Part shown: positions 8,107-16,331 of the stretch, one piece after another
Position numbering within the stretch: position 1 is the first letter of the stretch
Layout: each line of letters begins with the position of its first letter
Assembly (NCBI RefSeq): GCF_047600445.1
Contig: NZ_JASGKT010000002.1
Coordinates: 2,046,001-2,110,000 of the forward strand
DNA: 64,000 nucleotides
DNA from: Piscinibacter sp047600445
Lineage (GTDB): Bacteria > Pseudomonadota > Gammaproteobacteria > Burkholderiales > Burkholderiaceae_C
Reading direction: 5' to 3'
Notes under the pieces: model-generated
The model's input: the letters and a program-made list of their open reading frames with translations, nothing else
What the model was told of the DNA's origin: nothing
Database searches by the model: none
Translations under genes and position numbers: made by a program

Positions 8107-8910
8107 ATGCTCGACCCGCAAACCATCACCACGCTCGCCCGCCGCCTCTACGACGCGCGCAAGACGCGCACGCCGCTGCGCCACTTCTCGCGCGAGCACC
8201 CGGGCATGACGATCGCCGACGGCTACGCGATCCAGCGCGAGTGGGTGAAGCTGGAGATCGCCGACGGGCGCCGCATCCTCGGCCGCAAGATCGGCCTGAC
8301 CTCGCGCGCGATGCAGCTCTCCAGCCAGATCGACGAACCCGACTACGCGCCGCTGATGGACGACATGTTCTTCGCGCAGGGCGGCGACATCCCGGTCGAG
8401 CGTTTCATCGCGCCGCGCGTCGAGGTCGAGCTGGCCTTCGTGCTCGGCCGGGCGCTGAAGGGCCCGGGCGTGACGCTGTTCGACGTGCTCGCCGCCACCG
8501 ACTACGTCTGCCCGGCGCTGGAGATCATCGACGCGCGCATCGAGCAGTTCGACCGCGAGACCCGCGCGCCGCGCAAGGTGTTCGACACCATCAGCGACTT
8601 CGCGGCCAACGCCGGCATCGTGCTCGGCGGCCGGCCGGTGAAACCCGACGCGCTCGACCTGCGCTGGGTCGGCGCGATGCTGTTCAAGAACGGCGTCGTC
8701 GAGGAGACCGGCCTGGCCGCCGGCGTGCTCAACCACCCGGCCAACGGCGTGGCCTGGCTGGCCGACAAGATCGCGCCCCACGACGAGCAGCTCAACGCCG
8801 GCGACGTGGTGCTGGCCGGCTCCTTCACGCGGCCGACGCCGGCGGTGGCCGGCGACACGCTGCACGCCGACTACGGGCCGCTGGGCACCGTGTCCTTCCG
8901 TTTCGCCTGA
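8107..8910 (+). CDS. hpaH: 2-oxo-hepta-3-ene-1,7-dioate hydratase
   Basis: The product is 267 aa, in the FAH/4-oxalocrotonate-decarboxylase hydratase family. The characteristic blocks are GRKIGLTSRAMQ, DYAPLMDDMFF, VEVELAFVLGRALKGPG, ALEIIDARIEQF, AGIVLGG and NHPANGVAWLADKIAP. It hydrates 2-oxohept-3-enedioate to 4-hydroxy-2-oxoheptanedioate, the substrate of HpaI aldolase. It lies 131 bp after hpaF because a repeat element separates them. No hpaI gene follows in this window. Confidence 0.92.
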   Translation: MLDPQTITTLARRLYDARKTRTPLRHFSREHPGMTIADGYAIQREWVKLEIADGRRILGRKIGLTSRAMQLSSQIDEPDYAPLMDDMFFAQGGDIPVERFIAPRVEVELAFVLGRALKGPGVTLFDVLAATDYVCPALEIIDARIEQFDRETRAPRKVFDTISDFAANAGIVLGGRPVKPDALDLRWVGAMLFKNGVVEETGLAAGVLNHPANGVAWLADKIAPHDEQLNAGDVVLAGSFTRPTPAVAGDTLHADYGPLGTVSFRFA

Positions 8911-8969
8911 CGAGCGTTGAGAGATTTCATGCCCGCGCACCCGCACATGCACCCGCACAAGCGTGCGCA

Positions 8970-9043
8970 CCCGTTCGGGCTGAGCTTGTCGAAGCCCCAT
9001 CGAGCCGCTCGGGCGCCCTTCGACAAGTTCAGGGCGAACGGGG
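8970..9043. repeat. Dispersed inverted repeat, copy 2, with a degenerate tail
   Basis: The arms CCCGTTCGGGCTGAGCTTGT and ACAAGTTCAGGGCGAACGGG are inverted complements with few mismatches. The segment 9045-9091 behind it holds two degenerate partial copies (CTCAGGGCAAACGGG and CGGAGCAAGCGGG). It lies in the 213-bp gap between hpaH and the class II aldolase gene. Confidence 0.8.
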
Positions 9044-9123
9044 AGGTTCTCCCTCAGGGCAAACGGGTTCTCCCCCGGAGCAAGCGGGATCTTTCAGAAC
9101 AGTCTTTTGCGAGGTAAGCCGCC

Positions 9124-9894
9124 ATGCGCGACACCACCGACCCCTTCCTGCGCCCCGAGCGCTTCGGCCCGGCCGAATGGGAGGCGCGCGTGCAGCTCGC
9201 CGCCACCTACCGCATCTTCGACCACCTCGGCTGGGACGAGCTGATCTACAACCACATCTCGCTGCGCGTGCCGGGCGAGGACGGCCACTTCCTGATCAAC
9301 CCCTTCGGCCTGCACTACCGCGAAGTGACGGCCTCCAACCTGGTGAAGGTCGACATCGAGGGCCGCATCGTCGGGCACAGCGACTGGCCGATCAACCCGG
9401 CCGGCTTCACCTTCCACGGTGCGATCCACGCGGCGCAGCCCGACGCGCACTGCGTGATGCACGTGCACACCACGCCGACAATGGCGGTGTGCTGCCTGGA
9501 GGAAGGCCTGTCGTTCAGCAACTTCTACGCGGCGCAACTGCACGGCGCGGTGGCCTACCACGAGTTCGAGGGCATCACCGTGCACCTGGACGAAGGCAAG
9601 CGCATCCTGGCCAGCGCCGGCGGCAAGCCGGTGCTGCTGCTGCGCAACCACGGGCCGGTGGTGATCGGCCGCACGCTGCCGCACGCCTTCGGGCTGATGT
9701 GGCTGGTGCAGCGCGCCTGCGAGGTGCAGATGGCCACGCTGTCCATGGGCCGGCCGCGCCCGATACCGGCTCCGGTGATGGAGGGCTGCGTGCGCGACTC
9801 GCTGAACTTCAACCCGAAGTTCGGCGCCGGCGCCGATGCCTTCGCCGCGCTGCAGCGGCTGGTCGACGCGCGCGACCCGGGGTATCGGCGCTAG
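9124..9894 (+). CDS. Class II aldolase/adducin family protein
   Basis: The product is 256 aa. The AraD/FucA-like metal-binding region has HCVMHVHTTPTMAV around residues 116-129 and LLLRNHGPVVIGRT later, which supply the expected His ligands. The substrate cannot be read from sequence. Its place directly after hpaH, where hpaI normally stands, suggests it may act in or near the homoprotocatechuate pathway. However, HpaI belongs to the unrelated HpcH family, so an equivalent function is only a guess. It could instead serve the neighbouring Rieske/ABC genes. Confidence 0.85.
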   Translation: MRDTTDPFLRPERFGPAEWEARVQLAATYRIFDHLGWDELIYNHISLRVPGEDGHFLINPFGLHYREVTASNLVKVDIEGRIVGHSDWPINPAGFTFHGAIHAAQPDAHCVMHVHTTPTMAVCCLEEGLSFSNFYAAQLHGAVAYHEFEGITVHLDEGKRILASAGGKPVLLLRNHGPVVIGRTLPHAFGLMWLVQRACEVQMATLSMGRPRPIPAPVMEGCVRDSLNFNPKFGAGADAFAALQRLVDARDPGYRR

Positions 9895-9898
9895 CCCC

Positions 9899-10696
9899 CT
9901 AAGGCCGCTGAACGCCCCGCCCCAAGGCCAGCGCGAACAACTCGTGACGCTGATGGATGCCCAGCCGCTCGAACGCCCGGTCGCGATAGGTCTTGACCGT
10001 GGCCGGCGACAGGCCGAGGTCGGCGGCGATGCCGTCGTGCGTCCAGCCGCGCAGCAGCCGCTCGCACACCTCGCGCTCGCGCCGCGTCAGCGCGGCGAAG
10101 GCGTCCAGCACCGGCAGCGGCTGCGGGCGCAGCGCGAGCTGCCGGCGCACGCAGCCCAGCACCAGCGGGCCGATGGCGTGCAGCGCGTCGCGCTCGTCGT
10201 CGGAGAAGGCGCGCTGCGTTTCGTGGCGGTAGAGGTTGACCGTCAGCAGCGCGCCGTCGGCGTCCTCGCAGGCGAGCGACAGGCGCTCCGACAGGCCGTG
10301 CCGCTCGAAGACGCGGCGCCGGTGCTCGGGCGCCAGTTCCAGCGCGTGCATGTGCGCCAGCACCGCGCCGCCGCGCGCGATGCCTTCGCGCACGCCGGCC
10401 AGCGCGCGGTCGCGCCGCCACAGCCCGTCGCGGTAGGCGCCGAAGGCGTCGGCCACGCAGTCCTGCTCGTGCAGGCAGCCGCCGAAGTGCAGTTGCGGCG
10501 GCGCGTCGTCGAAGATGCGGTAGACCGTCCACCAGCCCAGCGGCATCAGCCGCGCGAGCTGCTCCAGGCCGCGCTGGCCGAAGGCCTCGTCGCCGATGCA
10601 GCCGATCAGCCCGGCCAGCGCCGCCGCCGCGCCCGGCTCGACGCGCAGGCCGGCGCCCGCGTCGGCCGTCAGCGCATCGAGCAGGCGGATGTCCAT
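9899..10696 (-). CDS. LuxR-type transcriptional regulator (paralogue of the gene at 13075)
   Basis: The product is 265 aa. The C-terminal LuxR helix-turn-helix is clear: LTRREREVCERLLRGWTHDGIAADLGLSPATVKTYRDRAFERLGI. The N-terminal 190 residues look like a ligand-sensing (GAF-like) domain but carry no recognised motif. No receiver aspartate or autoinducer-binding signature is evident. It is divergent from the ABC binding-protein gene with a 48-bp gap and probably controls it. The ATG at 10696 was preferred over an in-frame upstream start at 10741 that would run into the divergent promoter. Confidence 0.82.
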   Translation of the reverse strand: MDIRLLDALTADAGAGLRVEPGAAAALAGLIGCIGDEAFGQRGLEQLARLMPLGWWTVYRIFDDAPPQLHFGGCLHEQDCVADAFGAYRDGLWRRDRALAGVREGIARGGAVLAHMHALELAPEHRRRVFERHGLSERLSLACEDADGALLTVNLYRHETQRAFSDDERDALHAIGPLVLGCVRRQLALRPQPLPVLDAFAALTRREREVCERLLRGWTHDGIAADLGLSPATVKTYRDRAFERLGIHQRHELFALALGRGVQRP

Positions 10697-10744
10697 GCTC
10701 CCGATTCTCCCCGTTCCACCACCACACCACCACGGAGACAAACC

Positions 10745-11905
10745 ATGTCACTACGACGCCCCCTGATCGCCTCGCTGACCGCCCTGTCGCTGTTCGGACT
10801 GGCCGGCGCGGCACGCGCCGACATCCACATCGGCGTGACGCTCTCGCTCACCGGCCCGGGCGCCTCGCTCGGCATCCCGGCGGAAAACGCGCTCAAGCTC
10901 TGGACCGGCGAGATGGCCGGCCAGAAGGTGCGCTTCACCGTGCTGAACGACGCCACCGACAGCACCACGGCGACCAAGAACACGCAGAAGCTGATCACCG
11001 AGGAGAAGGTCGACCTGATCATCGGCTCGTCGGTCACGCCGACCTCGCTGGCGGTGGTCGAGACCGCGGGCGCGGCCGGCGTGCCGGTGGTCTCGATGGC
11101 CGGCGGCGGCGCGATCGTGCTGCCGCAGGACGGGCCCCGCAAGTGGGCCTTCAAGCTCTCGCCGACCGAGCCGATCTCGGTCAACATGGTCATCGACCAC
11201 ATCCTGAAGAACAAGGGCAAGACCATCGCCACCATCGGCGCGGCCAACAGCTACGGCGACGGCTTCCTGAAGGTGGTCGAGCAGTTGGCTGCGGCCAAGG
11301 GCCTGAAGCTGGTGGCTGTCGAGAAGTACACGCCGACCGACCAGAGCGTCACCGCGCAGACCGTCAAGATCCTCGCGGCGAACCCCGACGCGGTGTACAT
11401 CCTCAGCTCGGGCACGCCCGGCGCGCTGCCACAGATCGAGCTGGCCAAGCGCGGCTACAAGGGCGCCGTGTACCAGACCCAGGGCGTGGCCAACAACGAC
11501 TTCCTGCGCGTCGGCGGCAAGGACCTGGAAGGCGGCTACATGACCGTCGCGCCGGTGCTGGTGGCCGAGCAGTTGCCCGACGCCAGCCCGGTGAAGAAGC
11601 CGGCGGTGGACTTCGTGCACCGCTTCGAGACCAAGTACGGCGCCGGCAGCCGCTCGCTGTTCGCCGCGACGATGTGGGACGCGCTGCTGATCGTGCAGCA
11701 GGCGGCCGGCCAGGCGATCAAGAAGGCTCAGCCCGGCACGACCGAGTTCCGCAGCGCGCTGCGCGACAACATCGAAGGCATGAAGGAGTTCGTCGGCTCG
11801 CAGGGCGTGTTCAACATGACGCCGGCCGACCACAACGGCGTGGACCACCGCTCGCAGGTGATGGTGCGCATCGAGAACGGCACCTGGAAGCTGGTCAGGG
11901 ACTGA
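10745..11905 (+). CDS. ABC-transporter periplasmic substrate-binding protein (branched-chain amino-acid type)
   Basis: The product is 386 aa. A Sec signal peptide covers residues 1-25 (hydrophobic core LIASLTALSLFGLAGA, cleavage after ARA). The mature part is a type I periplasmic-binding fold of the LivK/HAAT family, with IHIGVTLSLTGPGASLG and IIGSSVTPTSLAVVETAGAAGVPVVSMAG. In this context the ligand may be an aromatic acid rather than an amino acid (inference). No permease or ATPase genes accompany it. GGAGACAAACC precedes the ATG. Its last 11 bp overlap the end of the convergent Rieske gene. Confidence 0.87.
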   Translation: MSLRRPLIASLTALSLFGLAGAARADIHIGVTLSLTGPGASLGIPAENALKLWTGEMAGQKVRFTVLNDATDSTTATKNTQKLITEEKVDLIIGSSVTPTSLAVVETAGAAGVPVVSMAGGGAIVLPQDGPRKWAFKLSPTEPISVNMVIDHILKNKGKTIATIGAANSYGDGFLKVVEQLAAAKGLKLVAVEKYTPTDQSVTAQTVKILAANPDAVYILSSGTPGALPQIELAKRGYKGAVYQTQGVANNDFLRVGGKDLEGGYMTVAPVLVAEQLPDASPVKKPAVDFVHRFETKYGAGSRSLFAATMWDALLIVQQAAGQAIKKAQPGTTEFRSALRDNIEGMKEFVGSQGVFNMTPADHNGVDHRSQVMVRIENGTWKLVRD

Positions 11906-12986
11906 GCGTGGCGCGCCGCTTCAGCCAGCGGCGCATCGCCAGCGACGGCCCGTCGGCGCGGAACGAGATCTCGTGCGCCGCGCCCGGCGGGTAGTTCTCG
12001 AGGTTGCGCTCGATCGCCTCCAGGCCGTCGATGTCCTCCTGGAAGGCGGCGAGCAACTGGCCGTGCATGAACTCGGTGATCTCGCCGTCTTCGAGCCCGA
12101 AGTTGCGCCCGTGATGGATGAAGTAGTGCGTGCTGGTCGCCGTCTCGGGCGTGACGATGTGCGCGGTGCGGATCGCGCGCGAGGGTTGCTGATCCTCGGG
12201 AATCGCGCAGGCGTGGAAACGCGCGTGCACCTCGTGCAGCGCCGGCGAGTGGAAGGTCGAGCTGGTGATGCGCGCCGCGTCCACGCCTTCCAGCCCGGTG
12301 GGCCGGGCCCACACCGGCGGCAGCCGCGTCGGCACCACGCGGCGCAGCAGCGAGAAGTGGCCGGCCTCGGCGTCGATCTTCGTCTCGTAGGGCGCGCTGG
12401 CGTAGTCGGGCGTGCCGAAGGTCTTGGCGTGCAGGAAGCTCAGGTGCGTCAGGTCGAGCAGGTTCTCGTGCAGGCGCACGTAGCTGGCGCGCAGGTGCAG
12501 CCGCTCGCGCGAGGCACGCCAGCCTTCGGTGTCGGAGATCCACGGCAGGTGCGGCGGGTCGCGGTCGGGCGGCGTCGCGCCCATCCAGATCCACACCAGC
12601 GGCCCGAGCTGCTCGGCCGCGAAGGCGCGCACGCGCGCGCCCGGCGGCACGATGCTCTGCGAGGGCACCGAGCGGCACACGCCGTCGCAGCCGAAACGCG
12701 CGCCGTGGTAGCCGCAGACGATGCTGTCGCCGTCCACCGTGCCCAGCGACAGCGGCATCGAGCGGTGCGCGCAGCGGTCTTCCAGCGCCATCACGCCGCC
12801 GTCGGTGCGGCGCAGCAGCATCAACGGCACGCCGAGGATGCGGCGCGCCAGCGGCGTGCGCGTCACCTCGTGGTCGAAGGCGGCGACGTACCACTCGTCG
12901 AAGACGAAGGGCGTGCGCTCGTCGGCGAGTTCGGCCTGGAAGCGCAGCGCGGCTTCGCGCGCACGGTCGGCCAGGGGCTGGTCCAT
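11895..12986 (-). CDS. Rieske non-heme iron oxygenase, alpha subunit (vanillate-demethylase-like)
   Basis: The product is 363 aa. The Rieske [2Fe-2S] ligands are C72-x-H74 (CAHRSMPLS) and C91-x2-H94 (CGYHG). The mononuclear iron motif lies in ENLLDLTHLSFLH (D-x2-H-x4-H). The architecture is that of VanA/phthalate-type aryl oxygenases, which demethylate or hydroxylate aromatic acids and need a separate reductase; none is encoded nearby. It is divergent from the LuxR gene at 13075, with 88 bp between the starts. The substrate is unknown. Confidence 0.88.
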   Translation of the reverse strand: MDQPLADRAREAALRFQAELADERTPFVFDEWYVAAFDHEVTRTPLARRILGVPLMLLRRTDGGVMALEDRCAHRSMPLSLGTVDGDSIVCGYHGARFGCDGVCRSVPSQSIVPPGARVRAFAAEQLGPLVWIWMGATPPDRDPPHLPWISDTEGWRASRERLHLRASYVRLHENLLDLTHLSFLHAKTFGTPDYASAPYETKIDAEAGHFSLLRRVVPTRLPPVWARPTGLEGVDAARITSSTFHSPALHEVHARFHACAIPEDQQPSRAIRTAHIVTPETATSTHYFIHHGRNFGLEDGEITEFMHGQLLAAFQEDIDGLEAIERNLENYPPGAAHEISFRADGPSLAMRRWLKRRATLSP

Positions 12987-13074
12987 GTCGTCTCCTGTCG
13001 TCGTTTTGTCGTAGTGCGATGCTGCGCCTATGCCTGAGCGCCGTCTGTCCCCCGCGCGGCGGACAATCCGCGCC

Positions 13075-13887
13075 ATGCCCGCGATGCCCGCCCCGCGCCT
13101 GAGCCTGGACGCCGAGGCGCTCGCGCGCGTCGTCGAGCGCCTCGGCCACGACGGCTTCGGCGCCGCGCTGATCGCCTGGCTGGCGCCGGCCTTGCAGCCG
13201 GCGCACGCCACCGCCTTCCGCTACGACAGCGGCTTGCAGGCGCGCGTGGTGATGACGGCCAGCGCCGGCGGCGGGCCGGCGGCGCTGCAATCGGCGCGCG
13301 TCTACGCCGGCAGCGGACTGGCGCGGCTGGACCGGCTGCGCGGCCTGATCCCGCCGCGCGGCGAGGCCGTCGACGGCAACCCGGCGATCGTGCGGCTGCG
13401 CCGCGAGGAGATCGCCGACACCGCCTACCGCGAGCAGTTGTGGGACCGCTTCGGCCTCGTCGACCGCGTCTCCGCGCTGGCGCTGGTCGACGGCCACTGG
13501 AGCGCCTTCAACCTCTACCGCGACCGCGCCGGCGGCCCGTTCGGCGCGCGCGAGCTGGCGCGCTTCGCGGCGCTGGCGCCGCTGCTGCTGGCCCTGCTGG
13601 GCCGCCACCTGGACGCCTTGCAGCCGGCCGCGCAGGACGGCCCGGCGACGCGCCTGGCGCCCGAGGCCGCCGAGGCGATGCTGCGCCGGCTGCCGGCGCG
13701 CCTGAGCGCGCGCGAACGCGAGGTCTGCGCGCTGACGCTGGCCGGCCACACGCGCGAGGGCATCGGCCTGGCGCTGGGCATCGCGCCGAGCAGCGTGGCC
13801 ACGCTGCGCCGGCGCGCCTACGGCAAGCTCGCCATCCACGGCGCCGGCGAGCTGTTCGCGTTGTGCCTGAACCACGCGCCGCGCTGA
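13075..13887 (+). CDS. LuxR-type transcriptional regulator
   Basis: The product is 270 aa from the ATG at 13075; an in-frame ATG at 13030 is possible but would sit in the promoter of the divergent oxygenase. The C-terminal HTH reads LSAREREVCALTLAGHTREGIGLALGIAPSSVATLRRRAYGKLAI and ends in GAGELFALCLN. The regulator at 9899 ends very similarly (RHELFALALG), so the two are paralogues. It lies between two Rieske oxygenase genes and probably controls both. The N-terminal sensing domain has no recognisable motif. Confidence 0.82.
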   Translation: MPAMPAPRLSLDAEALARVVERLGHDGFGAALIAWLAPALQPAHATAFRYDSGLQARVVMTASAGGGPAALQSARVYAGSGLARLDRLRGLIPPRGEAVDGNPAIVRLRREEIADTAYREQLWDRFGLVDRVSALALVDGHWSAFNLYRDRAGGPFGARELARFAALAPLLLALLGRHLDALQPAAQDGPATRLAPEAAEAMLRRLPARLSAREREVCALTLAGHTREGIGLALGIAPSSVATLRRRAYGKLAIHGAGELFALCLNHAPR

Positions 13888-13980
13888 AACGAGGGCCGCC
13901 GCGTCGCCAGCGCAGAGGACAGACAAACGCCGCCCGCGCCGCTACCGTGCGGCATCGAACGACGACAGGAGACAACAACC

Positions 13981-14994
13981 ATGTTCATCCGCAACTGCTG
14001 GTACGTCGTCGCCTGGGACCACGAAATCCCGGACGACGGCCTGTTCGCGCGCACCGTGATCGGCGAGCCGCTGCTGCTGTTCCGCACCGCCGCCGGCGAG
14101 GTGGTGGCGCTGGAAGACCGCTGCTGCCACCGGCTCGCGCCGCTGTCGGCGGGGCGCAAGGAGGGTGACTGCGTGCGCTGCGGCTACCACGGCCTGAAGT
14201 TCGATGCCAGCGGCACCTGCGTCGAGATTCCCGGCCTGGCCAGCGTGCCGCCCAAGGCGCGCGTGCGCCGCTACCCGGTGGCGGTGAAGAACCACTGGGT
14301 GTTCGCCTGGATGGGCGAGCCCGAGCGCGCCGACGTCGCGACGCTGCCCGACAACTTCTCCTGCGGCGACCCCGACTGGCACTACAAGCCCGGCTACCTG
14401 CACTACGACACGCCCTGGGCGCTGATCGCCGACAACCTGCTCGACTTCTCGCACCTGAGCTACGTGCACGAGAAGACGCTGGGCGGCACGCCGGCCATCG
14501 CGCAGTCGCGCCCGACGATCGAGAAGGTGCCGCGCGGCGTGCGCGTCTCGCGCCACGTACCCGACGTGCCGCCGCCGCCCTTCTACCTGCGCATGAAACC
14601 CTTCGACGGCAACATCGACCGGCACTTCGTCTACGACTTCGTGCTGCCGGCCACGCTGCTGATGCACTCCGGCGGGCGCCCCACCGGCACCACCGACAAG
14701 GACGGCCCGCCCTCGGTGCAACTGCACTCCTGCCAGGCGCTGACGCCCGAGACCGAGGGCAGCACGCACTACTTCTTCATGCAGGGCGTGCCGACGGCGC
14801 AGGGCGGTTCGAGCCTGGCCGACAACGTCTACAACAGCCTGGTGCAGGCCTTCAACGAAGACCGCGACATGATCACCGCGCAGGCGCGCATCATCGCGAT
14901 GAAGCCCGACGCACCGATGCTGCCGCTGGCGATGGACTCGGCGCTGATCCAGTTCCGGCGCGTGGTCGACGAGGCGCTGCGCGCCGAGGCCTGA
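13981..14994 (+). CDS. Rieske non-heme iron oxygenase, alpha subunit (VanA-like)
   Basis: The product is 337 aa. The Rieske cluster is C48-x-H50 (CCHRLAPLS) and C67-x2-H70 (CGYHGLKF). The mononuclear iron site is D155-x2-H158-x4-H163 in DNLLDFSHLSYVH. The N-terminus MFIRNCWYVVAWDHEI is typical of vanillate O-demethylase oxygenases, so demethylation of a methoxylated aromatic acid is plausible. That would release formaldehyde and link to the C1 genes in this window (inference). No VanB-type reductase is present. GACAGGAGACAACAACC precedes the ATG. Confidence 0.9.
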   Translation: MFIRNCWYVVAWDHEIPDDGLFARTVIGEPLLLFRTAAGEVVALEDRCCHRLAPLSAGRKEGDCVRCGYHGLKFDASGTCVEIPGLASVPPKARVRRYPVAVKNHWVFAWMGEPERADVATLPDNFSCGDPDWHYKPGYLHYDTPWALIADNLLDFSHLSYVHEKTLGGTPAIAQSRPTIEKVPRGVRVSRHVPDVPPPPFYLRMKPFDGNIDRHFVYDFVLPATLLMHSGGRPTGTTDKDGPPSVQLHSCQALTPETEGSTHYFFMQGVPTAQGGSSLADNVYNSLVQAFNEDRDMITAQARIIAMKPDAPMLPLAMDSALIQFRRVVDEALRAEA

Positions 14995-15097
14995 AGCCGC
15001 CCCGCTTATGCGAGCGGCGCACTTGCTTAGAAGCTTCGCGTCCTAGGGCGGCGCGGGGCCGGGGGCGACAATCGTGGATTCGTTCCGCGCACGCCCC

Positions 15098-16036
15098 ATG
15101 AACTTCCAGCAACTCCGCGCCGTCCGCGAGACCGCCCGCCTCGGCTTCAACCTCACCGACGTGGCGCACGCGCTGCACACCTCGCAGCCGGGCGTCAGCC
15201 GCCAGATCCGCGAGCTGGAGGACGAACTCGGCATCGAGATCTTCGTGCGCGCCGGCAAGCGCCTGACCGGCCTGACGCCGCCCGGCGCGGTGCTGCTGCC
15301 CATCGTCGAGCGGCTGCTGCTCGACGCCGACAGCCTCAAGCGCGTCGGCGACGAATTCGTCGCGCAGAACAGCGGGCGCCTGTCGATCGCGGCGACGCAC
15401 TCGCAGGCACGCTACGCGCTGCCGACGGTGGTGCGCGACTTCCGCGCCGTCTACCCGCAGGTGACGCTCGAACTGCACCAGGGCTCGCCGCGCCAGGTGG
15501 CCGACATGCTGCTGTCCGGCGAGGCCGACATCGGCGTCGCCACCGAGGCATTGGCGCAGTACGAGCAGCTCGTGGCGCTGCCGTGCTACCGCTGGACGCA
15601 CAGCATCATCGTGCCGCCCGGCCACGAGCTGCTGGAGACCGAGGGCCCGGTGACGCTGCAACAGCTCGCGCGCCATCCGATCATCACCTACGAGAGCGGC
15701 TACACCGGCCGCACGCACATCGACGAGGCCTTCGACAAGGCCGGCCTGAAACCCGGCGTCGTGCTCAGCGCGATGGACGCCGACGTGATCAAGACCTACG
15801 TCGAGCTGGGCATGGGCGTGGGCATCGTCGCCGCGATCGCCTTCGACCCGGAGCGCGACCGCACGCTGCGCGCGCTCGACGCGCGCCATCTCTTCGAGGT
15901 CAACCTGACGCGCCTGGCCATCCGCCGCGGCACCTGGCTGCGCGGCTACGTCTACGCCTTCATCGAATCCTTCGCGCCGACGCTGACGCGCGAGCTGGTG
16001 CAGCGGGCGCTGGCGGGTGAGGCGGTGGAGGTTTGA
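15098..16036 (+). CDS. cysB: CysB-type LysR regulator of sulfur assimilation
   Basis: The product is 312 aa. The N-terminal HTH MNFQQLRAVRETARLGFNLTDVAHALHTSQPGVSRQIRELEDELG is typical of CysB/Cbl, which bind acetylserine or related effectors. The effector domain contains THSQARYALPTVVRDFR and ITYESGYTGRTHIDEAF. It is convergent with the cys transport operon (295 bp apart), which it is expected to activate under sulfur limitation. The ATG at 15098 was chosen over 15074 because family members begin MNFQQLR. A Cbl-type paralogue cannot be excluded. Confidence 0.88.
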   Translation: MNFQQLRAVRETARLGFNLTDVAHALHTSQPGVSRQIRELEDELGIEIFVRAGKRLTGLTPPGAVLLPIVERLLLDADSLKRVGDEFVAQNSGRLSIAATHSQARYALPTVVRDFRAVYPQVTLELHQGSPRQVADMLLSGEADIGVATEALAQYEQLVALPCYRWTHSIIVPPGHELLETEGPVTLQQLARHPIITYESGYTGRTHIDEAFDKAGLKPGVVLSAMDADVIKTYVELGMGVGIVAAIAFDPERDRTLRALDARHLFEVNLTRLAIRRGTWLRGYVYAFIESFAPTLTRELVQRALAGEAVEV

Positions 16037-16049
16037 GCTTGGCTTGAGA

Positions 16050-16278
16050 GGCAGGCGCGGCCCCGTGGGGGCGATTTGGGGGCGGCGAGAAGCGCAGGCG
16101 CCGGGGTCGGCGCGCGTACCCGCGCGCTTCGTCCTCATGCTCGTCGCGGGTGTCTGAGCGCAGCGGGCCAGGCCCGCGCAGCGAGTTCCGCGACGCGACC
16201 CCGGTGTCGAGCATCGCAGCGAAGTCGGTGCGCAGCACCGACCGCCACCGCATGAGCCCCCACGGGGCCGCGCCTGCC
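16050..16278. repeat. Segment flanked by a perfect 23-bp inverted repeat
   Basis: The 23-bp arms 16050-16072 (starting GGCAGGCGCGGCCCCG) and 16256-16278 (ending CGGGGCCGCGCCTGCC) are exact reverse complements and enclose 183 bp. Inside lies a perfect 8-bp hairpin, GTCGGTGC-GCA-GCACCGAC (16224-16242), and no coding frame that resembles a protein. The segment fills most of the 295-bp gap between the convergent cysB and cysA genes. It looks like a MITE-like or REP-type repeat and may also end transcription from both sides. Confidence 0.6.
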
Positions 16279-16331
16279 GCGCCGCTCCAGCGCCGACGCC
16301 GACGCCGACGCCAAAGCCAGCGCCAACCCCT

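Noticed and set aside
7989..9091. Repeats near hpaH as a possible CRISPR or attachment site
   Set aside because: Copies are inverted pairs, not regularly spaced direct repeats, there are no spacers or cas genes, and the same family lies elsewhere between operon genes.
16292..16312. Short GCCGAC tandem repeat
   Set aside because: Only three to four units in GC-rich intergenic DNA; likely simple slippage with no sign of CRISPR or regulatory structure.
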